64,000 nt of DNA from CAVRGQ01 sp963720785 (GTDB lineage Bacteria; Actinomycetota; Acidimicrobiia; IMCC26256; DASPTH01): contig CAVRGQ010000008.1 in the NCBI GenBank assembly GCA_963720785.1, forward strand, positions 248,001 through 312,000. Direction: 5' to 3'. Positions 1 through 9,847 of the stretch are shown one piece after another (positions within the stretch are counted from its first letter, which is position 1; each line of letters opens with the position of its first letter). The translations under genes were made by a program, and so were the position numbers. Below the pieces are notes generated by a model. The model saw only the letters and a list, made by a program, of their open reading frames with translations. It made no database searches and had not been told where the DNA came from.

Positions 1-1190
1 GTGAACATCACCTCGACGGTGTGCTTGTACGCCTCGACGTCGAAGGTGCCGTCGTCGTTCGAGGTACTTCAGCAGGTTGATGCTCGCGAGGTTGCACGCC
101 GAGTTGTCGATGTGCATGTACTCCGAGCACGGGTTACTGCCGTTGATGCGAGCCGGTGTTGGGCGCGGTGTGCCAGCGGTTGATCGTGGTGTCGAACTGC
201 ATGCCCGGGTCGGCGCACTCCCACGTGGCCTGCGAGATCTGGCGCATGAGGTCGCGCGCCTTCACGGTGCGGACGTCTCGCCGGTGGTGACGGCCTTGAG
301 GTGCCAGTCGGCGTCGTCGACCACCGCCTGCATGAACTCGTCGGTGACCCGCACCGAGTTGTTCGCGTTCTGGTACTGGATCGAGTGGCTGTCCTTGCCG
401 TCGAGGTCCATGTCGAAGCCGGCGTCGCGCAGCGCACGCGCCTTGCGCTCCTCGATCGGCCTTGCACCAGATGAACTCTTCGACGTCGGGGTGATCGGCG
501 TTGAGGATGACCATCTTCGCGGCGCGGCGGGTCTTGCCGCCGCTCTTGATCGTGCCGGCGGACGCGTCGGCGCCGCGCATGAAGCTCACCGGGACCGCTC
601 GCGGTGCCGCCGCCCTTGAGGTGCTCGTACGACGAGCGGATGTTGGAGAGGTTGATGCCGGAGCCGGAGCCGCCCTTGAAGATGGTCCCCTCTTCGCGGT
701 ACCAGTTGAGGATGCCGTCCATCGTGTCCTCGACCGCGAGGATGAAGCAGGCCGAGCCCTGCTGCGGCACGCCCTTCACGCCGATGTTGAACCAGACCGG
801 CGAGTTGAAGGCGGCGCGCTGGGTGAGGAGGATGTACTTGAGCTCGTTGCGGAACGCCGCGCCCTCGTGCTCGTCGACGAAGTAGCCGTCGCGCACGCCC
901 CACGCGGTGATCGTGTCGGCGACGCGGTCGATGACCTGGCGCAGCGACGACTCACGCTCGGCGGTGCCGAGGGTGCCGCGGAAGTACTTCTGGGCGACGA
1001 TGTTGGTGGCGTTCTGCGACCACGTGGTGGGGAACTCGACGTCGGGCTGGAGGAAGGCGTCGGTGCCGTCCTTGTAGTTCTTGATGCGGGCGTCGCGCCT
1101 CTCCCACTCGACCATGTCGTAGGGGTGCGACCCCGGCCGGGTGAAGTAGCGGCGGATCCCGATCCCGATCTGCTCCGGCGCGATTGCCAT
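1..1190 (-). CDS. nrdJ: Vitamin B12-dependent (class II) ribonucleotide reductase, 5' part, frameshifted
   Basis: Reduces ribonucleotides to deoxyribonucleotides using adenosylcobalamin. The gene runs off the left edge, so only the N-terminal part (about 390 residues) is present. Readable blocks in order include FNSPVWFNIG, the Cys-containing GSACFILAVEDTMDGI, FKGGSGSGINLSNIRS, then AAKMVILNADHPDVEEFIW and MHIDNSACNLASINLLKYL, all characteristic of NrdJ. The start ATG at 1190 has a GAGGGAG ribosome site. The frame is broken by single-base changes near 597, 466, 290, 148 and 68, while the protein continues in another frame each time. Since the gene is normally essential I treat these as sequence errors. 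It is divergent from nothing: nrdR lies upstream on the same strand, and paired NrdR-type boxes precede the start. Confidence 0.9.
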
Positions 1191-1257
1191 GTGGCGTCTC
1201 CCTCTCGACTCTGGTTCGACTCTTGACTCGGCTCTTGGCCCTGCCGCGGGCGCACGA

Positions 1258-1302
1258 AACCACAACATGTTGTGGTTGGCGCTCCCCGCTGCCCACTAGT
1301 GG
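1258..1302. promoter_or_regulatory. Paired NrdR-type boxes upstream of nrdJ
   Basis: A perfect 20-bp palindrome lies at 1258-1277 (core CCACAACATGTTGTGG). A second, 10-bp palindrome CCACTAGTGG lies at 1293-1302, and the two centres are exactly 30 bp apart. NrdR boxes are known to occur as pairs about three helical turns apart in front of ribonucleotide reductase genes. The first box fits the family pattern well; the second is weaker. They lie 68-112 bp upstream of nrdJ and just after the end of nrdR. Confidence 0.7.
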
Positions 1303-1323
1303 TGGGGAAGGACAACCATAGAA

Positions 1324-1908
1324 CTACACCGCTGTGATTGCAAGGCTTTCCTCGATCAGCGTCGGATCAATTGCTCCGACGCTCTCGGATACCCGCTGCG
1401 ACCAGGGCCGGAGCCCTGCCGACGTCTCCTGGCTCGCGGCTACGGCGGCGCTTGGGTTCGGTCTCTTCTGGAGCTCGGCGACCTCGCGCTCGAAGTCGCC
1501 GAGGTCGTCGAAGCCCTTGTAGACCGACGCGAACCGCAGCGTAGGACACGGGTCGAGCACCCGCAGCCGCTCGAGCACCGCCCGGCCGATCCGCTCCGCT
1601 CGTGACCTCGTGGCCCCTCGCCCGAGCGCCTCCTCGACCTCGGCCACCAGCTCGTCGACCGCGGCCGGCTCGATCGCACTCCCGGCGACCGCCCGCTCGA
1701 TCCCCGCGCGGACCTTCTCCGCGTCGAACGGCTCGCGCTCGCCGGAGCGCTTCACCACCATGAACGGAAGCTCGTCGACGCGCTCGTAGGTGGTGAACCG
1801 CCGCCCGCACACGAGGCACTCCCGGCGCCGCCGCACCGCTGCGCCCTCGTCGGCCGGGCGCGAGTCGACGACCTTGTCGTCGTCGGCCTCGCAGAACGGG
1901 CAGCGCAT
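1324..1908 (-). CDS. nrdR: Transcriptional repressor NrdR
   Basis: ATP/dATP-sensing repressor of ribonucleotide reductase genes. The N-terminal zinc ribbon is clear (MRCPFC at residue 1 and ECLVCGRRFTTYER near residue 30), followed by the ATP-cone (PFMVVKRSGEREPFDAEKVRAG) and RFASVYKGFDDLGDF. At 194 residues it is longer than the usual 150 or so, with an extra tail after residue 155. The block LDPCPTLRFASV should read LDPVSYVRFASV: the neighbouring frame encodes VSY, so two opposite single-base errors near 1549 and 1539 cancel out. The start ATG is placed at the zinc ribbon although the frame is open further upstream. It lies directly upstream of its presumed target nrdJ. Confidence 0.93.
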   Translation of the reverse strand: MRCPFCEADDDKVVDSRPADEGAAVRRRRECLVCGRRFTTYERVDELPFMVVKRSGEREPFDAEKVRAGIERAVAGSAIEPAAVDELVAEVEEALGRGATRSRAERIGRAVLERLRVLDPCPTLRFASVYKGFDDLGDFEREVAELQKRPNPSAAVAASQETSAGLRPWSQRVSESVGAIDPTLIEESLAITAV

Positions 1909-2083
1909 CGCGCCACGGTATCCCACGCCCCCGGATGACGCCGCTCGGGACTGGGTCCGTTCCGATGAGGGAAGTGCAGCCACCGACTCCCCCCGGCGCA
2001 GCCACGGTGGCCCGACCCAGATGCCGGGCCGCCGTGGGCGATCAGGTTGGTCAGCCGCCATGTTGGGCTTCGCCGCGAGCGGC

Positions 2084-2622
2084 TCACCCGCCCCACTCGA
2101 CGCGTCTCGCCCGGGCACCAGCGCGCGCGCCGTGGCGCGCCGCGTCGGAGCGCGTCGACCACCGGGCGCGGGTCGTCACCCGGGGCCAGGCGCTAGGCGA
2201 CGCTCCACAGCGAGTCACCGGGGCGGACGATCGTGTGCCGACCGAGACGAGGAGGCGGACGTGGTGCGGCGCTCGGGGGTTGCGAGGGGAGATCCCCCGA
2301 GCGCCGCACCCGCCTGCGCCATCACGAGGACCAGACCGACGACCAGCGCGGCGACGAAGGCTCGCCGGCGCCAGTACGTGGCCCGGGTCACCGGCCCGAC
2401 CGGCTGCGACGGTCGGCGCCCCGTGGCGGGGCGTGCAAGCCGGCGCTCGACGTGGCGCACCGAGGTTGCCGATCCCACCGCTCCCCTGGCCCGTCCGGTG
2501 GCAACGGACGGACGACGACCCGGCGCGGTCGTGGGCTGGCGCCGGGCGCTGGGCCTGGTGGTGATCGGGATGGTGCGCTCGTCGAGTCGGCTGCTGCCGG
2601 TCGGGATCATGATGGCGGCCAT
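2084..2622 (-). CDS. LysM-domain membrane protein beside lexA, frameshifted, candidate SOS division inhibitor
   Basis: Starts at ATG 2622 after a strong GAGGAAAG site. The N-terminus is basic and disordered, followed by one membrane segment (AFVAALVVGLVLVMAQAGAA) and an extracytoplasmic LysM-like motif HTIVRPGDSLWSVA with RLAPGDDPRPVVDAL and LVPGETRRV. A small LysM membrane protein divergent from lexA is the usual arrangement of SOS-induced division suppressors of the YneA/DivS type; that role is inferred from context. The reading frame is broken near 2240 and 2150, and a TAG at 2193-2195 interrupts LysM. Given the surrounding errors, it may still be intact in the organism. The strand shares the SOS-box region with lexA. 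Confidence 0.6.
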
Positions 2623-2752
2623 TGCTTGCTCTTTCCTCTGCACTGTCTTCGCTCCGTGTCTGCGACCCGCTGAGGAGCATGACCACGGGGGTGTGACACT
2701 TATCCGTGGGGTCTGCTCCGAACCGTCCGCCACAGCGACCCGAAGCCCGACC

Positions 2753-2854
2753 GAACACTGTTCGTAGCGTCGACACGAACACCCGTTCGGGTCAAGGGTT
2801 TCGGGGAGAAATTGCGAACAGGTGTTTGCCCCGAACGCACGATCGTGGTACCGT
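2753..2854. promoter_or_regulatory. SOS boxes and promoter region between the LysM gene and lexA
   Basis: A canonical actinobacterial LexA box CGAACACCCGTTCG is at 2776-2789. A near-match CGAACAGGTGTTTG is at 2815-2828, and a GAAC-ACT-GTTC with one base too few between its arms at 2753-2763. On the plus strand TTGCCC (2826-2831) and TACCGT (2849-2854) are separated by 17 nt and give a plausible lexA promoter. On the minus strand a TTGACC abuts the canonical box, just as at recA. I infer autoregulation of lexA and co-regulation of the divergent LysM gene. Confidence 0.75.
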
Positions 2855-3488
2855 CCGCGCCATCGACCGATCTGACCCCCCGTCAGCGCCAGGTGCTCGA
2901 GTTCATCGACGCCGAGGTCCGCCACCGCGGCTACCCGCCGAGCGTCCGGGAGATCGGCGAAGCCGTCGGCCTCTCGTCCAGCTCCACGGTCCACGCGCAC
3001 CTGGCGGCCCTGCAGGACAAGGGCTACCTCACGCGCGACCCCACGAAGCCCCGCGCCATCGAGGTCCGCTTCGACGCCGAGTCGGGCCAGCCGGTCGAGC
3101 GCCGGCCCGTGCGCCACGTTCCCCTCGTGGGCGACGTCGCCGCCGGCACCGGTGTGCTCGCGGACGAGAACATCGAGGAGACCCTCCCCGTCCCCGAGGA
3201 CTTCACCGGCGACGGCAAGCTCTTCATGCTGCGGGTCCGCGGCGAGTCGATGATCGACGCCGGCATCTTCGACGGCGACTACGTCGTCGTGCGCCAGCAG
3301 CCCGACGCCGAGGCGGGCGACACCGTGTCGCCGGCATCCCCGGCGAAGAGGCCACGGTCAAGACCTACCTGCGCCGCCGCAACAAGATCGTGCTGCGGCC
3401 CGAGAACGCGACCATGGAGGAGATGGTCTTCGACCCCGCCGAGGTCACGATCTACGGCAAGGTCGTCTCACTGCTCCGGCGTCTCTAG
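2845..3488 (+). CDS. lexA: SOS repressor LexA, frameshifted
   Basis: Represses DNA-damage genes and self-cleaves when bound to RecA filaments. It has a winged-helix domain (LTPRQRQVLEFID, GYPPSVREIGEAVGLSSSSTVH), then the S24 peptidase domain with catalytic Ser in RGESMIDAGIFDGDYVVV and Lys in ATVKTYLRR. A base is missing near 3330 (DTV-AGIPGEEATVK changes frame), so the conceptual protein needs one correction. The GTG at 2845 is the only in-frame conventional start nearby. The true start may be at 2862, where removal of one C would give ATG ACC GAT CTG ACC, 7 nt after TACCGT, i.e. a leaderless mRNA. It converges with dapE, leaving 22 bp between the stops. Confidence 0.93.
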
Positions 3489-3510
3489 ACGCTCTTCCTC
3501 GAGGCCGGCG

Positions 3511-4665
3511 CTAGACGCCCACGAACCGCGCCAGCACCTCGTAGCAGCGCTCGATCGCTCTCGCGCGTCGACGAGCTCGCCCGCGGTGTGGGCGATCTCG
3601 GGTCGCCGGGGCCGAAGTTCAGCGCCGGCACACCACGCGACGCGAAGCGCGCCACGTCGGTCCAGCCGAGCTTCGGGCGCACCGGCAGGCCGAGGCCCTC
3701 GCACGAACTCGGCGACGAGCGGGTTGGCGAGGTTGGGCAGCGCGCCGCGGTTGCGCCTGCAGCACCTCCACCCGATGTCGGCGCCCTCGAGCAGCAGGCG
3801 CACCTGACGCTGCTCGAACGCCTCGTCGGCGGTGTAGCCGGGGCGAACCGCCGGTCCAGCACCACGCGTGCACGCGTCGGGCACCACGTTGTGCTTGCCC
3901 ATCGATGCCGCCCTCGATCCGCACCGACCTGGAGCGACTCGCGGTACTCGAGGCCGTCGACGAGCACGGTGTCGGACTCGTGCGCGGCCACGCGGGCGAG
4001 CGCCGCCGACGGCGCGGTGGATCGCGTTGCACGCCCATCCACGGCCGCGCGGTGTGGGCACGCTCGCCGTCGAACTGCGCCTCGAACACGAGCACGCCCT
4101 GGCAGCCCGCCTCCACCCAGCGCGTCGGTGGGCTCGAGCAGCACCGCGAAGTCGCCGTCGAGGAGACGGGCGCGCTGCTCGAAGATCTTGCGCAGGCCGT
4201 TGAACTCGTCGGCCACCTCCTCGCCCTCGTAGAAGGCGAGGGTCACGTCGTGCTGGGCGGCACCCGGGCCGGAATCCGGGGCGGCGTGCAGCTCGCTCGG
4301 CGAGCGCGGAGCAGCACCGCGAGGCCGCCCTTCATGTCGGCCGAACCGAGGCCGTGGAGCACGTCGCCGTCGACGCGTGGGCCTGCGCATTGCCGTTGGC
4401 GGGCACGGTGTCGAGGTGGCCACCGAGCACGACGCGCCGGTCGCGACCGAGGTCGGTGCGCACGATCAGGTTGTTGTCGACCCGCACGCAGTCGAGCGAG
4501 GGCGCCCGTTGCGCGAGCCGCTGCTCGACGAGGTCGGCAGAGGTGCGCCTCGTGATGGCTCTCCGACGGAACGTCGACGAGCGCGGCCGATGAGCGCGAA
4601 CAGGTCGGCGGCCGGCGTGTCGAGCACCGCGGCGTCGGCACCGTCGTGTCGGCCGGGTCGCTCAT
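3511..4665 (-). CDS. dapE: Succinyl-diaminopimelate desuccinylase, frameshifted
   Basis: Zinc-dependent M20 hydrolase that removes succinate from N-succinyl-LL-diaminopimelate in lysine and peptidoglycan precursor synthesis. Fragments in several frames together give the family motifs: VVLGGHLDTVPANGN, GLGSADMKGGLAVLL, FYEGEEVADE (general base Glu), ERAHTARPWMG and KHNVVPDA. About six single-base changes split it. The ATG at 4665 overlaps the dapD stop (ATGA), so it is the last gene of dapC-dapD-dapE. The full span of about 384 codons is normal. I consider the gene functional in the organism and broken by sequence error. Confidence 0.87.
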
Positions 4666-5502
4666 CAGGTGGCGGCGCCGTGGTCGCGGAGGATGTCGTT
4701 GAGCTTGGCCTTGTCGTGGCGCTCGCCCTCGGTCAGGCGCCGGATGATCAGCGCGCACGGCAGCGCCGAACTCGCCGCCCGGGAACTGGCTCGGCCGGGT
4801 GGCCTGCACGGCGATCGCACCAGTCGGGCACGACGCCCCGGCTGAGCTCCGTCGCCGGTCTCGGCGTCGATCACCGGGATCGACCCGGGTTGAGGATGGC
4901 GCCCTCGCCGAGCACCGCGCCCTTCCCCACCCGGGCGCCCTGCGGCGACCATGCAGCGCGACCCGATCATGGAGTCGTCGCCGACGATCACCGGCGCGGC
5001 CTGCGGCGGCTCGAGCACGCCACCGATGCCCACGCCACCGGAGAGGTGCACGCGCTCGCCGATCTGCGCGCACGAACCGACGGTGGCCCACGTGTCGACC
5101 ATCGTGTCGGCGCCCACGCGCGCGCCGATGTTCACGTAGCTCGGCATCATCACCACGCCGGGCGCGAGGTAGGCACCCCAGCGGGCCGACGCGCCGGGCA
5201 CCACGCGCACGTGCGACGCCTCGTAGTCATGCTTCAGCGGGATCTTGTCGGCGTACTCGAACGGGCCGAGCTCGATCGTGTCCATCTTGGACGAGGCGGA
5301 ACAGCAGCAGCACCGCGTACTTCAGCCACTCGTGGACGACGACCTCGTCGTCGACTGCAGCTCCGCGACGCGCGCCTCGCCGGTGTCGAGCAGCTCGATC
5401 GCGTCGTGCACCGCGGCGCGGCTTCGTCTTCCGGCAGCACGGCGACGAGGTCGTCGCGGCCCTCCCAGAGGGCGGTGATGGTCTTGCGCGAGCTCGTCCA
5501 CG
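4665..5502 (-). CDS. dapD: Tetrahydrodipicolinate N-succinyltransferase, frameshifted
   Basis: Transfers succinyl from succinyl-CoA to tetrahydrodipicolinate. The central and C-terminal left-handed beta-helix is recognisable by its hexapeptide-type repeats (YLAPGVVMMPSYVNIGARVG, MVDTWATVGSCAQIGERV, HLSGGVGIGGVLEPPQAAPV, DDSMIGSRCMVA). Upstream pieces KTITALWEGRDDLVAVLPEDEA and VVVHEWLKYAVLLLFRL give the N-terminal domain in other frames. I place the start at GTG 5502, which has a CAGGAGC site; the track changes frame near 5490, 5430, 5290 and 4940. It sits between dapC and dapE in one operon. Confidence 0.88.
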
Positions 5503-5555
5503 GTGTGCAGTGCTCCTGGTGAGGTGTGCTGACGGGAGAAGGCTAGGAGAGACGG

Positions 5556-6699
5556 CTACCCGAGACGGCCGACCACGAGGTCGAGCGCGTCGTCGGTGAT
5601 GGTGAGGGCCAGCCGCACGTGCTCGCGCCGGCCTCGCCGTAGAAGTCGCCGGGCGCGACGAGCAGGCCGGTGGTGGCGAGATCGGCGGCGATGGCCCAGC
5701 CGTCGCTCGGCCCGTCGCCAGTGGAGTCCCGCAGCCACAGGTAGAAGGTGGACGGGCCGCCGTCGTGCACCAGGCCGCGGGCCTCGAGCGCGGGGAGCGC
5801 CTCGGCGCGCCGACGGGCGTAGCGCAGCTGCTGCTCCCGCACGTGCTCGTCGTCGCCGAGCGCGGCCGCGGCCGCGCGCCTGCACCGGCGCGGGCGTCAT
5901 CAGGCCGCCGTGCTTGCGCATCTCGCCGAGGTAGTGCACGAGCTCGCCGTCGCCGGCGACGAAGCCGGCGCGGAGGCCGGCCAGGTTCGAGCGCTTCGAC
6001 AAGCGAGTGCACCGCGAGCACGCCGTCGATGCCCGGCGGTCAGCGCGGTGACCGGCGCGGCCGCCTTGCCGGCGGCGTCGTAGGTGAACTCGGCGTAGCA
6101 CTCGTCGCTCGCGACGACGATGCCGCGCGCGCGGGCCCACTCCACCGCGGCCGGCATCTCGCGCGGGCGACGCGACCGCGCCGGTGGGGTTCGACGGATC
6201 GTTGAGCCAGAGCACGAGCGCGCGCTCGGCGTCGTCGTCGGACACCTGCGCGAGGTCGAGGTGCCAGTCGTCGTCGACGGGCACCGGCACCGCGCGCAGG
6301 CCCGCGAGGGTCGCGCCCATCGCGTAGGTGGGGTACGCCGCGGCCGGGTAGAGGACGGTGTCGCGGGAGGGGTCGCGCAGCGACAGCGCTCGCGGGAGCG
6401 ACGCCGACCAGCTCCTTGGTGCCGATGCACGCGACCACCTCGGCCGGCGTGACCACGCAGCCGAAGCGGCGCTCGATCCACCCCGCCGCGGCCTCGCGGT
6501 AGGCAGCGCTCCCGATCGTGGCCGGGTAGCCGGTGGCGCCGGCCGCGGCGTCGGCGAGCGCCTGCACCACGACCTCGGGCATCGGGTCGACGGGGGTGCC
6601 CACCGACACGTCGACCATGCCGCCGGGCGCGGCCGCCGCCACCTTCTTGAGCGCGTCGAGCCGGTCGTGCGGATAGGGAGGAAGGACGAAGCCGGTCAT
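5556..6699 (-). CDS. dapC: N-succinyldiaminopimelate aminotransferase, frameshifted
   Basis: PLP enzyme, fold type I, that converts N-succinyl-2-amino-6-ketopimelate to N-succinyl-diaminopimelate. The N-terminus GFVLPPYPHDRLDALKKVA and VDVSVGTPVDPMPEVV match the actinobacterial DapC group. Further blocks are ALVLWLNDPSNPTGAV (Asn and Pro of the PLP site), IVVASDECYAEFTYD (Asp-Glu-Cys-Tyr) and GPSTFYLWLRD. The frame changes about six times, near 6400, 6160, 6020, 5890 and 5600. The expected PLP-lysine block is in the most damaged part. First gene of the dapCDE operon, which supplies meso-diaminopimelate together with dapF and dapB elsewhere in the window. Confidence 0.86.
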
Positions 6700-6720
6700 C
6701 GAGGGGAGCGTAGTGATGGG

Positions 6721-8014
6721 CTAGTGGACGACCACGAACTCGTCGAAGCGCACGACGTCGGAGCGGGGCAGGCGGGCCCGCACCCGGGTGCCGGCGTCGG
6801 CGTGCACCTCCACCAGCACCTCGCCGTCACGGTGGAGCGCGGCGAGCACGTCGCCCCGGTCGTAGGGCACTTCGAGCTCCACGATGGCTTCAGCTCCCGG
6901 AGACGGGCGGCGATGCGGTCGAGCAGCTTGTCGATCCCGGTGCCCGCCACCGCCGACACCGCCACCGCGTCGGGGTGGGCGTGGGTGAGGGCGGCGACGT
7001 CGCGGGTCAGCGCGACGTCGGCCTTGTTGACCACGAGCAGCTCGGGCACCTCGTCCGCGTGGATCTCGCGCAGCACGTCGTGCACGGCCTTCGATCTGCG
7101 CTTCGGCTTCGGGCGCGGAGCCGTCGACGACGTGCACGAGGAGATCGGCGTCGGCCGACACCTCGAGCGTGGAGCGGAACGACTCCACCAGCTGGTGCGG
7201 CAGGCGGCTCACGAACCCGACGGTGTCGGAGAGCAGGACGGTCTCGCCGCCGGGGAGGCGCAGGCGGCGGGTGGCCGGGTCGAGGGTGGAGAACAACTTG
7301 TCCTCGACCAGCACGTTGGCCTCGGTGAGGCGGTTGAGCAGCGTGGACTTGCCCGCGTTGGTGTAGCCGACCAGCGCGACGGTGGTGACGGCGTGGCGGG
7401 TGCGCGACTTGCGCTGCGTGGCGCGGTTCTTGGCGAGGCGCTCCAGCTCCTTCTCGAGGCGCGGACATGCGTGTGGTGATGCGCCGGCGGTCGACCTCGA
7501 GCTGCGTCTCACCGGGGCCCCGTGTGCCGATGCCCGCACCCTGCTGGCTGAGCTGGTTGCCGCGGCCGCGCAGGCGCGGCAGGCGGTAGCGGAGCTGCGC
7601 GAGCTCCACCTGCACCATGCCCTCCTGGCTCTTCGCGTGCTGGGCGAAGATGTCGAGGATCAGCGCGGTGCGGTCGACCACGTCGACCTCGAACAGCTTC
7701 TCCAGATTGCGCTGCTGTGCGGGGCTCAGCTCGTCGTCGAACACCACGAGGTCGATGTCGAGCGCGACGCCGAGCTCCTTCAGCTCCTGCGCCTTGCCCG
7801 ATCCGATGTAGGTGGCGGGGTCGGGCCGGTCGCGGCGCTGCAGCACCAGCTCGACGGGATCCGCGCCCGCGGTGTCGGTGAGCGCGGCGAGCTCCTCGAG
7901 CGACGCCTGCGCGGCCTCCGCGTCGCGCAGGCCGAAACCGGTGCCGACGAGGAGCGCACGTTGCCGGACGACGCCGAGGTCGACCTCGGTCGCGGTGAGC
8001 CTGCGCCGTGACAT
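6721..8014 (-). CDS. hflX: Ribosome-associated GTPase HflX, frameshifted
   Basis: GTPase that binds the 50S subunit and splits stalled ribosomes. The N-terminal HflX domain is intact (ATYIGSGKAQELKELG, LVVFDDELSPAQQRNLEK, DRTALILDIFAQHAKSQEG, GIGTRGPGETQLEVDRRRI), followed by the G domain: P-loop GYTNAGKSTLLNRL, switch DTVGFVSRLPHQLVESF and NKAD. Three single-base shifts lie near 7464, 7090 and 6888. The ATG at 8014 overlaps the dapF stop, so it is the last gene of miaB-miaA-dapF-hflX. The total length of about 430 residues is normal. Confidence 0.9.
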
Positions 8015-8914
8015 CAGACCTCGATCGGCAGGTTGACAGTCGTGTCGAAGACGTGCACGACGGGGCCGCCGAGGCGGATGGGCCCATCGGGGTGGTGCCC
8101 AGCTCCACGGTGAGATCGCCGCCGGGCACGTGCACGGTGACCTTCTCCCCCACCAGGCCGCGCCGGTGCGCGACCGCTGCGCTCGCGCTGGCGCCGGTGC
8201 CGCAGCTGAGCGTCTCGCCCACGCCGCGCTCCCACACCCGCATGTCGAGTTCGTCGCCCGCGCCCGGAGTGGGACGCACGAAGTGCACATTGGTGCGGGC
8301 CGGGAAGCGTTCGTCGTGCTCGAGCCGCGGCCCGTGCTGGGTGACGCGGCAACCGCGGGATCGTCGACGAACAGCACCAGATGCGGATTGCCCATGCCGG
8401 CGGCGTCGCCCTCGTACTCCGCCCGTGGAACTCGGCGGTGATGTGCTCCGACGCGTCGAGCGCCGACCGGGATCTGCGCGCGGGTCGAAGGTGACCGGGC
8501 CCATGTCGACGGTCGCGTACGTGAGTTCGCCCGTCGCGGGGTCGAGCTCGAGGTCGATCACCCGACGACCGCCGCCCGTGTCGACCACCAGGCGCCCGTC
8601 GCTCCCGTAGCCGTCGCGCACGGCCACCCAGGCCAGCGCCCGGATGCCGTTGCCGCTCATCTCGGCGATGCCGCCATCGGCGTTGAAGAGGACCATCTCG
8701 ACGTCGGCACCACCTTCCTCGCGTGCGGCGCTTCCGGGCATCACCACGATGAGGCCGTCGGCCCCGATGCCCCGGTGCCGGTCGCAGAGCGCGCGGCTTG
8801 CTCGCCCGTGATCGATGCCTCGTTCACGAGGCCCGATCCCTCGGGTCCGAGCCACGACCAGACGAGGAAGTCGTTCCCCGTGGCGTGCAGCTTCGACAGG
8901 TGCGCAGTTGTCAT
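8014..8914 (-). CDS. dapF: Diaminopimelate epimerase, frameshifted
   Basis: Cofactor-independent epimerase that makes meso-diaminopimelate from the LL form. N-terminal LSKLHATGNDFLVW, DRHRGIGADGLIVV and C-terminal ERGVGETLSCGTGASASA (second catalytic Cys) are diagnostic. The first catalytic Cys is normally in EMCGNG; here the codon at 8655-8657 is AGC, giving EMSGNGIR. About five frameshifts occur (near 8780, 8480, 8425, 8350, 8085). The ATG at 8914 overlaps the miaA stop, and the stop overlaps hflX. Function is clear by similarity; the Ser is either a base error or a real variant. Confidence 0.87.
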
Positions 8915-9847
8915 TGCCCCCACTCTGCCAGGAGAACGGGCGCGAGCACGTCCGGATTCCCGCCCTCATCCCCGGCGTAGGCCAACCAGGAGATACGGGG
9001 ATCGCGCCGGAACCACATGCGCTGGCGCCGGGCGAACTGCCGGGTGCGGGTAGCGGTGGCGGCCAGCGCCTCGTCGCGGGAGCACTCCCCCGCCAGGTGG
9101 GCCAGCACCTCCTGGTACCCGATCGCCTGGGCTGGCGGTGCGCGACAGGCCCTGGGGACGGTCGCGCAGCTTCTCCACCTCGGCGAGGAGTCCCGCCTGC
9201 TCCATGCCCGCGACCCGGGCCCGTATCCGCTCGTCGAGCAGCTCCCGGGTGCACCACACCCCCACCATCCGCACCGGGAACACCGTTGCGCCGTACTCCT
9301 GGATGCCCGGCCCGAACGACGAGAACGGCCGCCCGGTGATGCGGATCACCTCCAGCGCCCGCACCACCCGGCGGGAGTTGGCCGGCTCGATCTGGGCGGC
9401 GGCGTCGGGGTCGAGGCCTCGCAGTTCGGCGTAGAGCCGGGCCAGGCCGCCGGGCGCTGAGGCGTCGGCTTCGATCTCGGCCCGCACCGCGCGGTCCTCG
9501 GGCGGGAAGGTCATCGGGTCGACGACCGCCTGCACGTACAGCCCGGTGCCACCCACCAGCAGCGCGCGCTTGCCGCGCGCCTCGATGTCGGCGACCGCGG
9601 CGCGCGCCTCGGCCTGGAAGCGCACGACCGACCATTCCTCGTCGGGGTCTCCCACGTCGATGAGGTGGTGCGGCACCTGCTCGCGCTCTTCGGGGGTCGC
9701 CTTGGCGGTGCCGACGTCCATGCCGCGGTACACCTGCATCGAGTCCATCGACACGATCTCGACGTCGTCGTGCGCGGATGCGTAGCGCAGCGCGAGCGAC
9801 GACTTGCCGGACGCGGTGGGGCCGACGAGCGCGAGATGGGTGGTCAA
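8911..9847 (-). CDS. miaA: tRNA dimethylallyltransferase, frameshifted near the C-terminus
   Basis: Adds a dimethylallyl group to A37 of tRNAs that read UNN codons; MiaB then methylthiolates the product. It has the P-loop LALVGPTASGKSSLALRYA, the DSMQVYRGMDVGTAKAT motif, ALLVGGTGLYVQAVVD and QIEPANSRRVVRALEV. One shift near 9137 moves the C-terminus (AIGYQEVLAHLAGE, TRTRQFARRQRMWFRRDPR) into another frame. The start is a TTG at 9847 overlapping the miaB stop, a common form of translational coupling. About 311 residues, as usual. Confidence 0.92.
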
